Part shown: piece by piece, positions 27,279-35,434 of the stretch
Layout of the letters: each line of letters starts with the position of its first letter
How positions within the stretch are numbered: the stretch's first letter is position 1
Assembly (NCBI RefSeq): GCF_030068605.1
Contig: NZ_JASJOU010000001.1
Location: 1,302,001 to 1,366,000 of the forward strand
Length of the DNA: 64,000 nucleotides
Origin: Xanthocytophaga agilis
GTDB taxonomy: Bacteria > Bacteroidota > Bacteroidia > Cytophagales > 172606-1
Direction: 5' to 3'
The notes under the pieces: generated by a model
Databases searched by the model: none
What the model was told of the DNA's origin: nothing
What the model saw: the letters and a program-made list of their open reading frames with translations, nothing else
Translations under genes and position numbers: made by a program

Positions 27279-28826
27279 TCAACGCAAACTCTCATATAAA
27301 TGCTTGATCTTATCAATCTGCAGATCCAACTCATCCAATGTGGCTAATGCTTCCTTCAGATTCATTTCTACCAAATCTGCCAGTTCAGACTCTACAAATA
27401 AATTTGTACATAAATGCTGCATAGCAACAGGACGATGCTCATCCACATATACTTTCTGGTCTGTGATATATTTTCGTAACTGATAGGTACGATCATCCCA
27501 GTATTTCTGTACCAGTGTATGTGGCTTTTTATAGAGGAATTCTTTCTTCTCTACCTTATCTGTTAGTATTGGAAACGTATACAAACGTGCATTGGCATTA
27601 ATAATAAGGCCATTTGCCAGTTCTGCACTTTTACGAGCCTTGACACGATTTACAAGGTTGCCATTTTTATCATACAGATTCAATGGAGACTCCTCTCCTA
27701 CTAACATCCGGTCAAAATCACTACGCTTGATGCGGTTACCATCAAAAGTTTGTTCTGTATTCAGCAACTCATAATACTCCCGTTCAATGGCTTTAGGTAC
27801 TTCTATTAAAACTACATTGGGAATGCGGGTTTCTTTCATCACCTCTTCTTCCAGCTCACGTATCTCTTTACGTAACGGATGGATCTCCAGTGCCATTGAA
27901 TACCCATGTTTGCGAATAGTTTCTGCAACGATTTCACGTACTATTTCCAGTTGTTCGGGTTTACTCCATAGTATATGTGGCATTAGAAAACAGTCCATCA
28001 GATCGACCTCAACCCGTTCATTCAGGAAGGCAGATGTTCTCAACAAACGAACCAGCTTTTTCCAGCGACGATCAAAAATATGGAATGGAGCTTCCGGATG
28101 GTCAGCATCATATTGTTCAAGCTGATACTTTACCATCTGAATCACATTCAATACTTCTGCTGGTACTTGTACCTCATTGATAGCCATATCCCATTCCTGT
28201 AACTCTGCCTCTCCTATTTTCAGATCTGAGGGTATAGTATCCTGATAGATATCGCTGGTGTCTACAATCATATCCACAAAACTTCCAGCTTTGCGTATCT
28301 CCCGAATCATATACCGAACCAGAAATCTATCCCAAAGCGCATTCAGGTTTTCTTCAACAGGCAATTCATTGGAAGCAGATACAATGGCTTTAATATTTAC
28401 CTTAACCTCCTGTTCGCCATTGCGATAAACTCTTTCATTTAATACAGTCAGCAAAGCATTCTGTATGGCAGGTCCAGCTTTCCATATTTCGTCCAGAAAC
28501 ACCACATTGGCACCAGGCAGGTATTTTTCTGTCAGCCGTTCGTAGCGGTCTTCTTCTTTTAGTTTTTTAATAGATACTGGTCCGAAAATCTCATCAGGTG
28601 TACTGAAACGATTCATCAGATATTCAAAGGATCGGCCATCCCGAAAGGCAAATTTTAGCTTACGGGCAATCAGGCTCTTTGCCACTCCCGGAGGTCCCAG
28701 CAAAAAAACACTTTCTCCTGCCAATGCAGCTAGCAACGATAACTGAATGGCTTCTTCTTTCTCATATACTCCTTTTCGAAGTTGCTCTAAGATTAAACGA
28801 ATACGTTCTTTTCTATTCATACACAA
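27279..28826 (-). CDS. ravA: MoxR-type AAA+ ATPase, RavA-like
   Basis: The 515-residue protein has a AAA+ module with Walker A GPPGVAKS (44-51), Walker B VVFLDEIW (108-115) and a sensor SASNELP, followed by the long C-terminal helical and insertion region seen in RavA (about 498 residues in E. coli). MoxR ATPases work as chaperones, usually with a von Willebrand A-domain partner (ViaA for RavA). No such gene lies next to it here. The start could be Met1 or Met3 (MNRKERIRL, 28820). Confidence 0.87.
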   Translation of the reverse strand: MCMNRKERIRLILEQLRKGVYEKEEAIQLSLLAALAGESVFLLGPPGVAKSLIARKLKFAFRDGRSFEYLMNRFSTPDEIFGPVSIKKLKEEDRYERLTEKYLPGANVVFLDEIWKAGPAIQNALLTVLNERVYRNGEQEVKVNIKAIVSASNELPVEENLNALWDRFLVRYMIREIRKAGSFVDMIVDTSDIYQDTIPSDLKIGEAELQEWDMAINEVQVPAEVLNVIQMVKYQLEQYDADHPEAPFHIFDRRWKKLVRLLRTSAFLNERVEVDLMDCFLMPHILWSKPEQLEIVREIVAETIRKHGYSMALEIHPLRKEIRELEEEVMKETRIPNVVLIEVPKAIEREYYELLNTEQTFDGNRIKRSDFDRMLVGEESPLNLYDKNGNLVNRVKARKSAELANGLIINANARLYTFPILTDKVEKKEFLYKKPHTLVQKYWDDRTYQLRKYITDQKVYVDEHRPVAMQHLCTNLFVESELADLVEMNLKEALATLDELDLQIDKIKHLYESLR

Positions 28827-28906
28827 TATAATTATCTTATGCTACCTATTTCCCAATTCCCAACCCGCCAATAATGTTCCAGCAGCTACCACCTTATAAA
28901 TAAAAA

Positions 28907-28930
28907 AACCTGAGTTTTGTTTCTCAGGTT
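28907..28930 (-). terminator. terminator of lepB
   Basis: AACCTGAG (28907-28914) pairs with CTCAGGTT (28923-28930); on the minus strand it is followed by a T-run (the A-run at 28902-28908). It is 31 bases beyond the lepB stop. Confidence 0.78.
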
Positions 28931-28960
28931 CGTTCATTTTCTTTTATTCAATGGCTATTT

Positions 28961-30103
28961 TTATTTGATACTACTAAAAAGACGCTTCCAACGTACTTTG
29001 TCTCCGATACTCATCCAACTTTCATTTGGATCGATAGACAACCATACCAGCACTGCTTTACCTACCACATGATCTTCCGGAACAAAGCCCCAGTATCTGG
29101 AATCTACAGAGTTGTGACGGTTATCACCCATCATCCAGTAGTAATTCTGATTGAAAGTATATTCTGTAATAGGTTTTCCATCCAGAACAATTTTGCCATT
29201 TTCCTCTTTTACATCATCGTTGTGATCATAATATAGAATAATATCTTTATATAAAGCGAGGTTTTTAGGTTCCAGCGTTACTTTTTGTCCTTTTTTAGGA
29301 ACGCGGATAGGACCATAGTTATCCAGACTTGATTTAAACAAGGTATCACGCGGGAAAAGTACATTATCTTCACTATGCAAAACAGGTGATACTAACTTTA
29401 TGAAGTCCAGTTTTTTCAATTCTTCAGCTGTAGCAGGCGAAAAATTCGCTTCAAAGCCACCCTGTATAAACGTAAACTCACTTGGACTTGTGCTAATGTT
29501 ATATTTTTTGAAGAAACGATCATCCAGTGACTGGGTAGTCATTACAGTATAATGAAACTGCATGTTAGGAGGATTCTGTACAGGTTGTCCGTTTATATAT
29601 ACCTGACGATCTTTGATTTCCATCTCATCACCAGCAATAGCCAGACACCGTTTGATATAGTTGGTACGCAGATCAATAGGATATCCTTTAGGCACATTCA
29701 AAATATTCTGGTATCTCTCATAAGTACCAGGATGCTCTAATGGAACGTTAAATACCACTACATCATTATTTTTAATGCTGGAAAAACCAGGCAAACGAGT
29801 CTGAGGCATCTGAATCCAGTCTACATAGGAAGGAATACTGCTTCCCCAAAAAGTCTGGTGTGTTAACGGAAACTGAATCAGTGTTTTAGGAGTGCGGGCA
29901 CCATAGTGTAGTTTACTTACAAACAGGAAATCACCTGTCAGCAAGGAACTTTCCATAGAAGAAGTCGGAATAGTATATGGCTGAATAATAAGCCAGTGCA
30001 CTGCCGACGCCACAACGATAGCAAATACAATCGATTCAATCCACTCACGGGTAGCACTTTTCGGCTTTTTTGTTTCCGTAGAATCTTTAGTTACTGTTGT
30101 CAT
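28961..30103 (-). CDS. lepB: signal peptidase I
   Basis: LepB removes signal peptides from exported proteins at the inner membrane. One membrane helix (about 24-40) is followed by the catalytic Ser49 in PTSSMESSL, the general base Lys151 in YIKRCLAIAGDE, and the GDNRHNSVDSRYWG box near the C-terminus. The 380-residue length exceeds the E. coli enzyme, as is usual in Bacteroidota, because of a long insert between the Ser and Lys boxes and one after it. The ATG at 30103 (MTTVTKDSTE) is preferred to an upstream ATG at 30163. Confidence 0.95.
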   Translation of the reverse strand: MTTVTKDSTETKKPKSATREWIESIVFAIVVASAVHWLIIQPYTIPTSSMESSLLTGDFLFVSKLHYGARTPKTLIQFPLTHQTFWGSSIPSYVDWIQMPQTRLPGFSSIKNNDVVVFNVPLEHPGTYERYQNILNVPKGYPIDLRTNYIKRCLAIAGDEMEIKDRQVYINGQPVQNPPNMQFHYTVMTTQSLDDRFFKKYNISTSPSEFTFIQGGFEANFSPATAEELKKLDFIKLVSPVLHSEDNVLFPRDTLFKSSLDNYGPIRVPKKGQKVTLEPKNLALYKDIILYYDHNDDVKEENGKIVLDGKPITEYTFNQNYYWMMGDNRHNSVDSRYWGFVPEDHVVGKAVLVWLSIDPNESWMSIGDKVRWKRLFSSIK

Positions 30104-30269
30104 GTATAAATAAAATGAGCAAATGAAGAAATGTGCACAAGAGCAATAACTCCAGGAACACAACTATTTCACAAATTAACTCAAAAAAAAGATAATTATT
30201 TTACCAGCCATCACAAAACATTTCAAACAGAATATTTCAGCTGTGAAAGGCTGTATTTCGATGTAAAAA

Positions 30270-30297
30270 TATAGTCAGCATTGGAGTGCTGACTATA
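30270..30297 (-). terminator. terminator of fabG
   Basis: TATAGTCAGCA (30270-30280) pairs with TGCTGACTATA (30287-30297) and is followed on the minus strand by ATTTTTAC. It lies 55 bases past the fabG stop. Confidence 0.82.
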
Positions 30298-30351
30298 CCA
30301 TAGTAACAAAATATAAAGGGCTTTTATACTTACTATCTTATCCCGAATAGA

Positions 30352-31092
30352 CTAGGTAAGCATACCACCATCTACCTGTAATACCTGTCCTGTGATGTAT
30401 TTACTCATATCAGAACCCAGAAAAACAGCGGAATCTGCTACTTCTTCCGCAGCACCACCCCGTTTTAAGGGAATATTATTTAACCACTCTTCTTTATTGC
30501 CCAGTTCATGTGTCATCTCTGTTTCAATAAAACCAGGTGCAATGGCATTACTTCGAATACTACGTGATCCTAATTCCAATGCAACGGATTTGGTAAAACC
30601 AATAATACCTGCTTTAGAAGCAGCATAATTAGCTTGACCGGCATTACCCCGAATCCCAACTACAGAAGTCAGATTGATAATGGAACCACTTTTTTGTTTC
30701 ATAAACGGACGAGTAGCAGCCTTTGTCAAGTTAAATACCGACTTTAGGTTTACCCGAATTACATTATCCCACTGCTCTTCTGACATACGCATCAGCAGAC
30801 CATCCTGTGTAATACCTGCATTATTTACCAAAATGTCCAATGTGCCAAAATCTGCCAGTACACTGTTGATTAATTCTTCAGCTGCTTTGTAGTCAGAGGC
30901 ATCTGAACGATATCCTTTGGCTTTGATACCCAGGGCTTCCAGTTCTGTTTCCAGTGCTTGTCCCTTTTCTACACTGGAAAGATAGGTAAATGCAACATTA
31001 GCACCTTCCTGTGCATAACGTAATGCAATGGCACGTCCTATCCCCTTGGACGCTCCGGTAATCAAAGCAGTTTTTCCTTGAAGTAAGTTCAT
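30352..31092 (-). CDS. fabG: 3-oxoacyl-[acyl-carrier-protein] reductase
   Basis: This SDR enzyme reduces 3-oxoacyl-ACP with NADPH in fatty acid elongation. The cofactor motif TGASKGIG (12-19), the NNAG segment (90-93) and the catalytic set Ser143, Tyr156 and Lys160 (YAASK) are all present in a standard 246-residue protein. The C-terminal ITGQVLQVDGGM is typical for FabG. No other fab or acpP gene is adjacent, so assignment to FabG rather than another SDR rests on overall similarity. Confidence 0.92.
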   Translation of the reverse strand: MNLLQGKTALITGASKGIGRAIALRYAQEGANVAFTYLSSVEKGQALETELEALGIKAKGYRSDASDYKAAEELINSVLADFGTLDILVNNAGITQDGLLMRMSEEQWDNVIRVNLKSVFNLTKAATRPFMKQKSGSIINLTSVVGIRGNAGQANYAASKAGIIGFTKSVALELGSRSIRSNAIAPGFIETEMTHELGNKEEWLNNIPLKRGGAAEEVADSAVFLGSDMSKYITGQVLQVDGGMLT

Positions 31093-31193
31093 GGAGTTTG
31101 TTTAAAATGAAAACGAAACAAGTCAAATGTTTCGCAAAGTAATATCTTTTTATGAAACAATCTGTAAGCGAGGAAAAAGTATACGGTTCAAAA

Positions 31194-31230
31194 ACAAAGA
31201 GGGTAACAGATGATCTGTTACCCTCTTTGT
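31194..31230 (-). terminator. terminator of the secreted PIG-L gene
   Basis: A perfect 18-bp inverted repeat (31194-31211 with 31213-31230) with a single central base, including GAGGGTAACAGAT. It lies 22 bases beyond the stop codon. Confidence 0.82.
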
Positions 31231-31252
31231 AATTTAGTATGTCACTAATTTA

Positions 31253-33772
31253 TCACTTTACACTTCCATTTACGGGAGCCAGCAAGTTAGCAAACAGGCG
31301 ATATGCCCCTGGTACGCCTCCCGGAAGCTGGCGAAAAAACGCATAGCCAGTATAAATAAATCGTCCCTTTCCGTAATTAGCAACCAACAATCCTCCATCC
31401 TGAGGCTTTTCACCCGGGTCAGCACAGGAAAGCAATACTTCATAGCGGCTATCCCATTTCTGAGCGAAATACAGACCTCGTTCCTGTATCCAACCTTCAA
31501 AATCTTTAGCTGTAATTTTATTCGGAGTATTCAGCAATGGGTGCTGTGGTTTCAAAAATGTGACAGTAGCTTCTTCTACAGTCACGCGGTCACGAGAAAG
31601 TTCAAACGGATATGGACCTATCTCATCTGTTACCACTCCCCTGTTCACAATATATTGTACCAGAACAACTCCACCATTTTCCACATATTGCATTAACTTA
31701 GGCTGATAATACTTCAACCGTTCTTCTGTGTTAAAGGCTCTTACTCCTAATACGATAGCATCAAATCGCTGCCATTCGGTTACATCCGCATTCAGTTCAT
31801 TTGAGGTCAGCATAGTTACTGAATATCCCATCTGACGCAAGGCAGCTGGTACATCATCTCCTGCACCCATCAGGTAAGCAATATTCTTTCCAGCAGTCCG
31901 TACATCCAGACGTATTACCTTAGCCTGAGCAACCGGAAATAATGTTTGTACTGGGATATGTTCATAATCTATCGTTCTAAGGCCCAAGGAAATTTCTTGC
32001 CCATCTGCTAATTTAGCAACAGCTTTGAGTGTACCTTCTGAAGCATTGGCAGGAGGTGTAATTACAAACGAAACTTTTTGCTCTGCCTCTGCTTTTGCCA
32101 AATCAAAAGACAGCTTTTCAGGAGACACTTTCCAGCCTTTGGGAACTTCCAGACGTAACTCCCCTTTCACAGCTCCTGCTCCAGCCTTCAATAAGACTCC
32201 CAGTGTTTTTGCTTCTGTAGCTGGAAACACCATCGATTTTTCATCCAGGTTAATCATCACAGCTGGGCGAACTTCAAATGGGCGATACAATTCTCCTTGT
32301 ACAGGATCAACCCATTTATAACTAATAGGCCTGTTCAATGTAAAGTCAATTCCCTGAATCTGAAAATGAAAGGCAGCTGTTAGCTGTGGTGTAGCCTCTG
32401 GCTTCCCGATCAGTAACTGATCATTAACTGTATACATTCCCTTAGCAGGTGGATTGGCAAGCCAGTAAGGTTGTGTGTATTGAATTTCTTTGGGTATAGT
32501 TAGTGAAATAGGTAGATTCAATGCTTCATTATTCTTTAACTCTTTTCCGATAGTTGAATCTTTAGGTGTGTTTAGTAACTGAACCGATTTCCAAAGTACA
32601 GGCACATCAGACCGCTTTACTACATTGGCATAGAACCGAAGCGATTGTCCGGGAGTACCAGCATAGGACACTGTATTTCCTTCATAACTTAGTCCTGTAC
32701 AGGCAACAATAATTTCTGTTAACTCTTTTTTCTTTTGTTGCACATAATATTCCTGTTGTGGTAACTTCTCCATAACACGGTATGCCTCCAATAAGGAAGA
32801 GACACTCGCTGCAGGATTTTCTGCATTAAAGGTCTGGTAAGCCTTCTGCAACAAAGCAGCAACTGTTTCACTTCCTTGTACCCGCTTCCAGCTTAGATCA
32901 ATGCCATCAAAGATATCTGATTGAGCCTGATCACCCAGCTTGTGTTGCAGATAATCATTACGCTGACCACGGCTACGAGCCGATCCAAAGCCCTGGCTTT
33001 TGTGCATACTGCGGCTTTCACCTGCAATCTCAGTGTACGACTTGCCAAGCAGGTTATTGTAATTACCCAGTGGAGCCATTACATAGTTACCACCCGGAGG
33101 AGGATCATTGGTAAAGTTGGGAGTAAAAGCATTCCAGACAAGCCGTTTTACCTGCCAGGGCTGTACATATTTCAACTGTTCAGGATACCTCTTGGGATCT
33201 GCGGCAGCTACAAAAGCTTCTTCTGCTAAAACAGCTGAGGCACTATGGTGTCCATGTCCGGCCTGCGCTGTTGGAGGAAAACGGGTAATAATTACATCAG
33301 GCTTCAGGTTACGAATTACCCATACCACATCTGCCAATACTTTTTCCTTATCCCAGATTTGCAATGCTTCTTCTGTTGATTTGGAAAATCCAAAATCATT
33401 ACCTCGTGTAAAATACTGTTCAGCTCCATCTACACGTCGTGCCTGGAGTAATTCCTGTGTACGAATAAGTCCGATCAGTTCACTTTGTTCCGAACCTATC
33501 AGGTTTTGTCCGCCATCTCCACGAGTAATAGCCAAATAGGAAGTACGTACCAGCCGATCTTTTGCCAGCCAGGCCAGCATAGCGGTATTTTCATCGTCCG
33601 GGTGAGCAGCCATATACAGGGCACTACCTAGAATATTCATTTTCTTTAATGCCAGTTTTATTTCTCCAGCAGGGTAATACTTAGGAGGTTGCGCTAAACC
33701 GATGAGTGAAATAAAAAGGAATAAACCCAGAAAAACTCTTGAAGAAAGAGTATAAGTGGTGGATTGATACAT
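31253..33772 (-). CDS. large secreted PIG-L (LmbE-like) deacetylase
   Basis: The 839-residue protein has a signal peptide (to about residue 28), then a PIG-L domain with the metal-binding AAHPDDEN (His57, Asp59, Asp60), GDGGQN, and a later GHGHHSAS. The second half is a beta-rich region (about 400-620), then a ThuA/GATase-like domain (VLGVRAFNTEERL, NGGVVLVQY). Members remove acetyl groups from N-acetyl sugars or related amides. This multi-domain form is common in Bacteroidota, and its substrate is unknown. It should act in the periplasm. Confidence 0.87.
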   Translation of the reverse strand: MYQSTTYTLSSRVFLGLFLFISLIGLAQPPKYYPAGEIKLALKKMNILGSALYMAAHPDDENTAMLAWLAKDRLVRTSYLAITRGDGGQNLIGSEQSELIGLIRTQELLQARRVDGAEQYFTRGNDFGFSKSTEEALQIWDKEKVLADVVWVIRNLKPDVIITRFPPTAQAGHGHHSASAVLAEEAFVAAADPKRYPEQLKYVQPWQVKRLVWNAFTPNFTNDPPPGGNYVMAPLGNYNNLLGKSYTEIAGESRSMHKSQGFGSARSRGQRNDYLQHKLGDQAQSDIFDGIDLSWKRVQGSETVAALLQKAYQTFNAENPAASVSSLLEAYRVMEKLPQQEYYVQQKKKELTEIIVACTGLSYEGNTVSYAGTPGQSLRFYANVVKRSDVPVLWKSVQLLNTPKDSTIGKELKNNEALNLPISLTIPKEIQYTQPYWLANPPAKGMYTVNDQLLIGKPEATPQLTAAFHFQIQGIDFTLNRPISYKWVDPVQGELYRPFEVRPAVMINLDEKSMVFPATEAKTLGVLLKAGAGAVKGELRLEVPKGWKVSPEKLSFDLAKAEAEQKVSFVITPPANASEGTLKAVAKLADGQEISLGLRTIDYEHIPVQTLFPVAQAKVIRLDVRTAGKNIAYLMGAGDDVPAALRQMGYSVTMLTSNELNADVTEWQRFDAIVLGVRAFNTEERLKYYQPKLMQYVENGGVVLVQYIVNRGVVTDEIGPYPFELSRDRVTVEEATVTFLKPQHPLLNTPNKITAKDFEGWIQERGLYFAQKWDSRYEVLLSCADPGEKPQDGGLLVANYGKGRFIYTGYAFFRQLPGGVPGAYRLFANLLAPVNGSVK

Positions 33773-34181
33773 AGAAAAAATCAGGTGGAATACAGTACAA
33801 TTTTACGAAGATAAGCTGGTTTTCACAAAAAAGCCCTGTTGTTTTCAGGCAGCTCAGGCAAATGTAGTACCCAAAAGCTTGTGTCACCCTTTAACAACAA
33901 TGCGTAGGAGATAGTTCTAGCTTCAAATAGGGTATACTCTGACTGATATGTGCATTCAGAACTGAAAAAGGAAAATAGACTAAATGAAAAACAAAATTTG
34001 TACAGGCTGGCAAATAGAACTCTGATCTAACTTTGATCTTTCTTTTTCAAAAAATAAGTGGTAAAAGTAAAAAACCTTGTTTTCTTTTGAAAAATCTGCT
34101 TTTTTAGCCAAACATAACCTATTCACAATCAGTTATGCAATACAATCAAACTTAACCTAAATTTTTAAACTTTTATCGCTT
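33773..34181. other. intergenic region upstream of mscL
   Basis: About 410 AT-rich bases between divergent genes. An exact TAnnTTTG box, TAACTTTG, lies at 34028-34035, about 145 bases before mscL, but no TTG stands at the right spacing. Nothing else was recognised. Confidence 0.4.
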
Positions 34182-34628
34182 ATGGGTTTTATATCTGAAT
34201 TTAGAGAATTTGCACTAAAAGGTAATGTAGTCGATCTGGCCGTAGGGGTTATCATTGGCGGAGCCTTTGGAAAAATTATCGATTCTGTTGTAAAAGATAT
34301 GATTATGCCAGTTGTCGGCATATTTGGTAGTGTAGATTTTAGCAACCTATATTTTCCACTTTCAAGTGATGTGCAGGCAGCAATTGACAAAGCAGGAGGA
34401 AAATTAGGCCTGGAAGAAGCCCGCAAAGTAGGTCCTGTACTTGCGTATGGTAGCTTTATCACTGTAGCTATTAACTTTGTTATCCTGGCTATGATTATTT
34501 TCCTGATGGTAAAAGCTATTAACAGCCTAAAACGCAAACATGAGGATCTACCACCCCCACCAGCACCTCCAACCAAAGAAGAAGTATTGCTTACTGAGAT
34601 CCGTGATCTGTTAAAAGCAGGCAGATAA
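34182..34628 (+). CDS. mscL: large-conductance mechanosensitive channel MscL
   Basis: MscL opens under high membrane tension to release solutes during osmotic downshock. The N-terminal amphipathic helix and first membrane helix ([20 protein letters not shown], then [17 protein letters not shown]) match the family closely; the second helix is at about 84-106 and a charged, Pro-rich C-terminal helix follows. The 148-residue length is normal. It is transcribed alone. A second, MscS-type channel is 5 kb downstream. Confidence 0.96.
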   Translation: MGFISEFREFALKGNVVDLAVGVIIGGAFGKIIDSVVKDMIMPVVGIFGSVDFSNLYFPLSSDVQAAIDKAGGKLGLEEARKVGPVLAYGSFITVAINFVILAMIIFLMVKAINSLKRKHEDLPPPPAPPTKEEVLLTEIRDLLKAGR

Positions 34629-34655
34629 ACACATATATTATAATATAGTGGTAGA

Positions 34656-34693
34656 AAAAGAAAAAGCGCAACTTCCATTGCGCTTTTTCTTTT
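34656..34693. terminator. bidirectional terminator between mscL and the cytochrome c gene
   Basis: A perfect 16-bp stem (34656-34671 with 34678-34693) with a 6-base loop and A-/T-rich ends lies between convergent genes. Confidence 0.88.
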
Positions 34694-34712
34694 ATTGGTA
34701 TAAATCTATCCT

Positions 34713-35090
34713 TTAGCTTTTCTTCTTAGGAGCCGCGGCAGGTTTGTTCAATGAGTTAATCCATCCGGCAATTTTCAGAGCATCTGCTTTAGGAACCTGT
34801 GTCATAGGAGCCATTGGAGGATATCCTGGCCAGTTGCCTGGTTGTGGTTTATAAATCAGTTCAACAATTTTATCGTTTGTATATTTCTTTTTTGCCACAT
34901 CTACATACGCAGGACCTACCAGTCTTGCATCGGCTTTATGGCAAGCCAGACAAGTATATTTTTGGAGAAGATCATTGATTTCTTTAGGAGGCTGCACGGC
35001 AGTTTGAGCAAAGCTGCTATTTACCCACGCGGTTACAACAAACAAAGCAACAGAAGCAAACAAAATTCTGTAATTACGAGTGTTCATCAT
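34713..35090 (-). CDS. single-heme c-type cytochrome, exported
   Basis: The 125-residue protein has a signal peptide (ending SSFAQ, about residue 29) and one heme-attachment motif CLACH (Cys47, Cys50, His51). A likely distal Met is in PPMAPM (Met93 or Met96), as in class I cytochromes of the c551 type. It should carry electrons in the periplasm. Its redox partner is not evident, since the neighbours are unrelated. A C-terminal Lys/Pro tail ends the protein. Confidence 0.9.
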   Translation of the reverse strand: MMNTRNYRILFASVALFVVTAWVNSSFAQTAVQPPKEINDLLQKYTCLACHKADARLVGPAYVDVAKKKYTNDKIVELIYKPQPGNWPGYPPMAPMTQVPKADALKIAGWINSLNKPAAAPKKKS

Positions 35091-35434
35091 TCTACTATGT
35101 GATAAGGTTTATAATTAATAAAAGAAAATTTCTATCAAAAGCCAAGGCAAAGCTAAATCAATTTTTGGTATTAAGCTGGAAAATCTTCCCAAATCTTTTA
35201 TACATTTACCAGAGCAGATCATACTCAGCCAAATAGAATAATATATAGGCAGGCTTGTATTTACCGCTTATGGAATTGCATTTTGAGTTCCAAAAAACGT
35301 GCCACAAATTTGCTGCAAATTTGTATTATTGTATACAGAAATGTGAATCGCAGAGACCAGCCTTGCATATTATTCCTATAAGAGACTTAGCTCTATCCAT
35401 ACTTAACAAACTAACCAACCTATTATTTCTCACT
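35091..35434. other. intergenic region upstream of the M1 peptidase gene
   Basis: About 340 bases between divergent genes. The reading frame of the peptidase extends back through it to 35255, but that part lacks protein-like character and precedes the signal peptide. No clear promoter pair was found. Confidence 0.35.

Noticed and set aside
31253-33772. possible functional link between the secreted PIG-L protein and the NagB/PIG-L fusion at 15277
   Set aside because: They share only the broad PIG-L fold. One is exported and the other cytoplasmic, and they are 14 kb apart.
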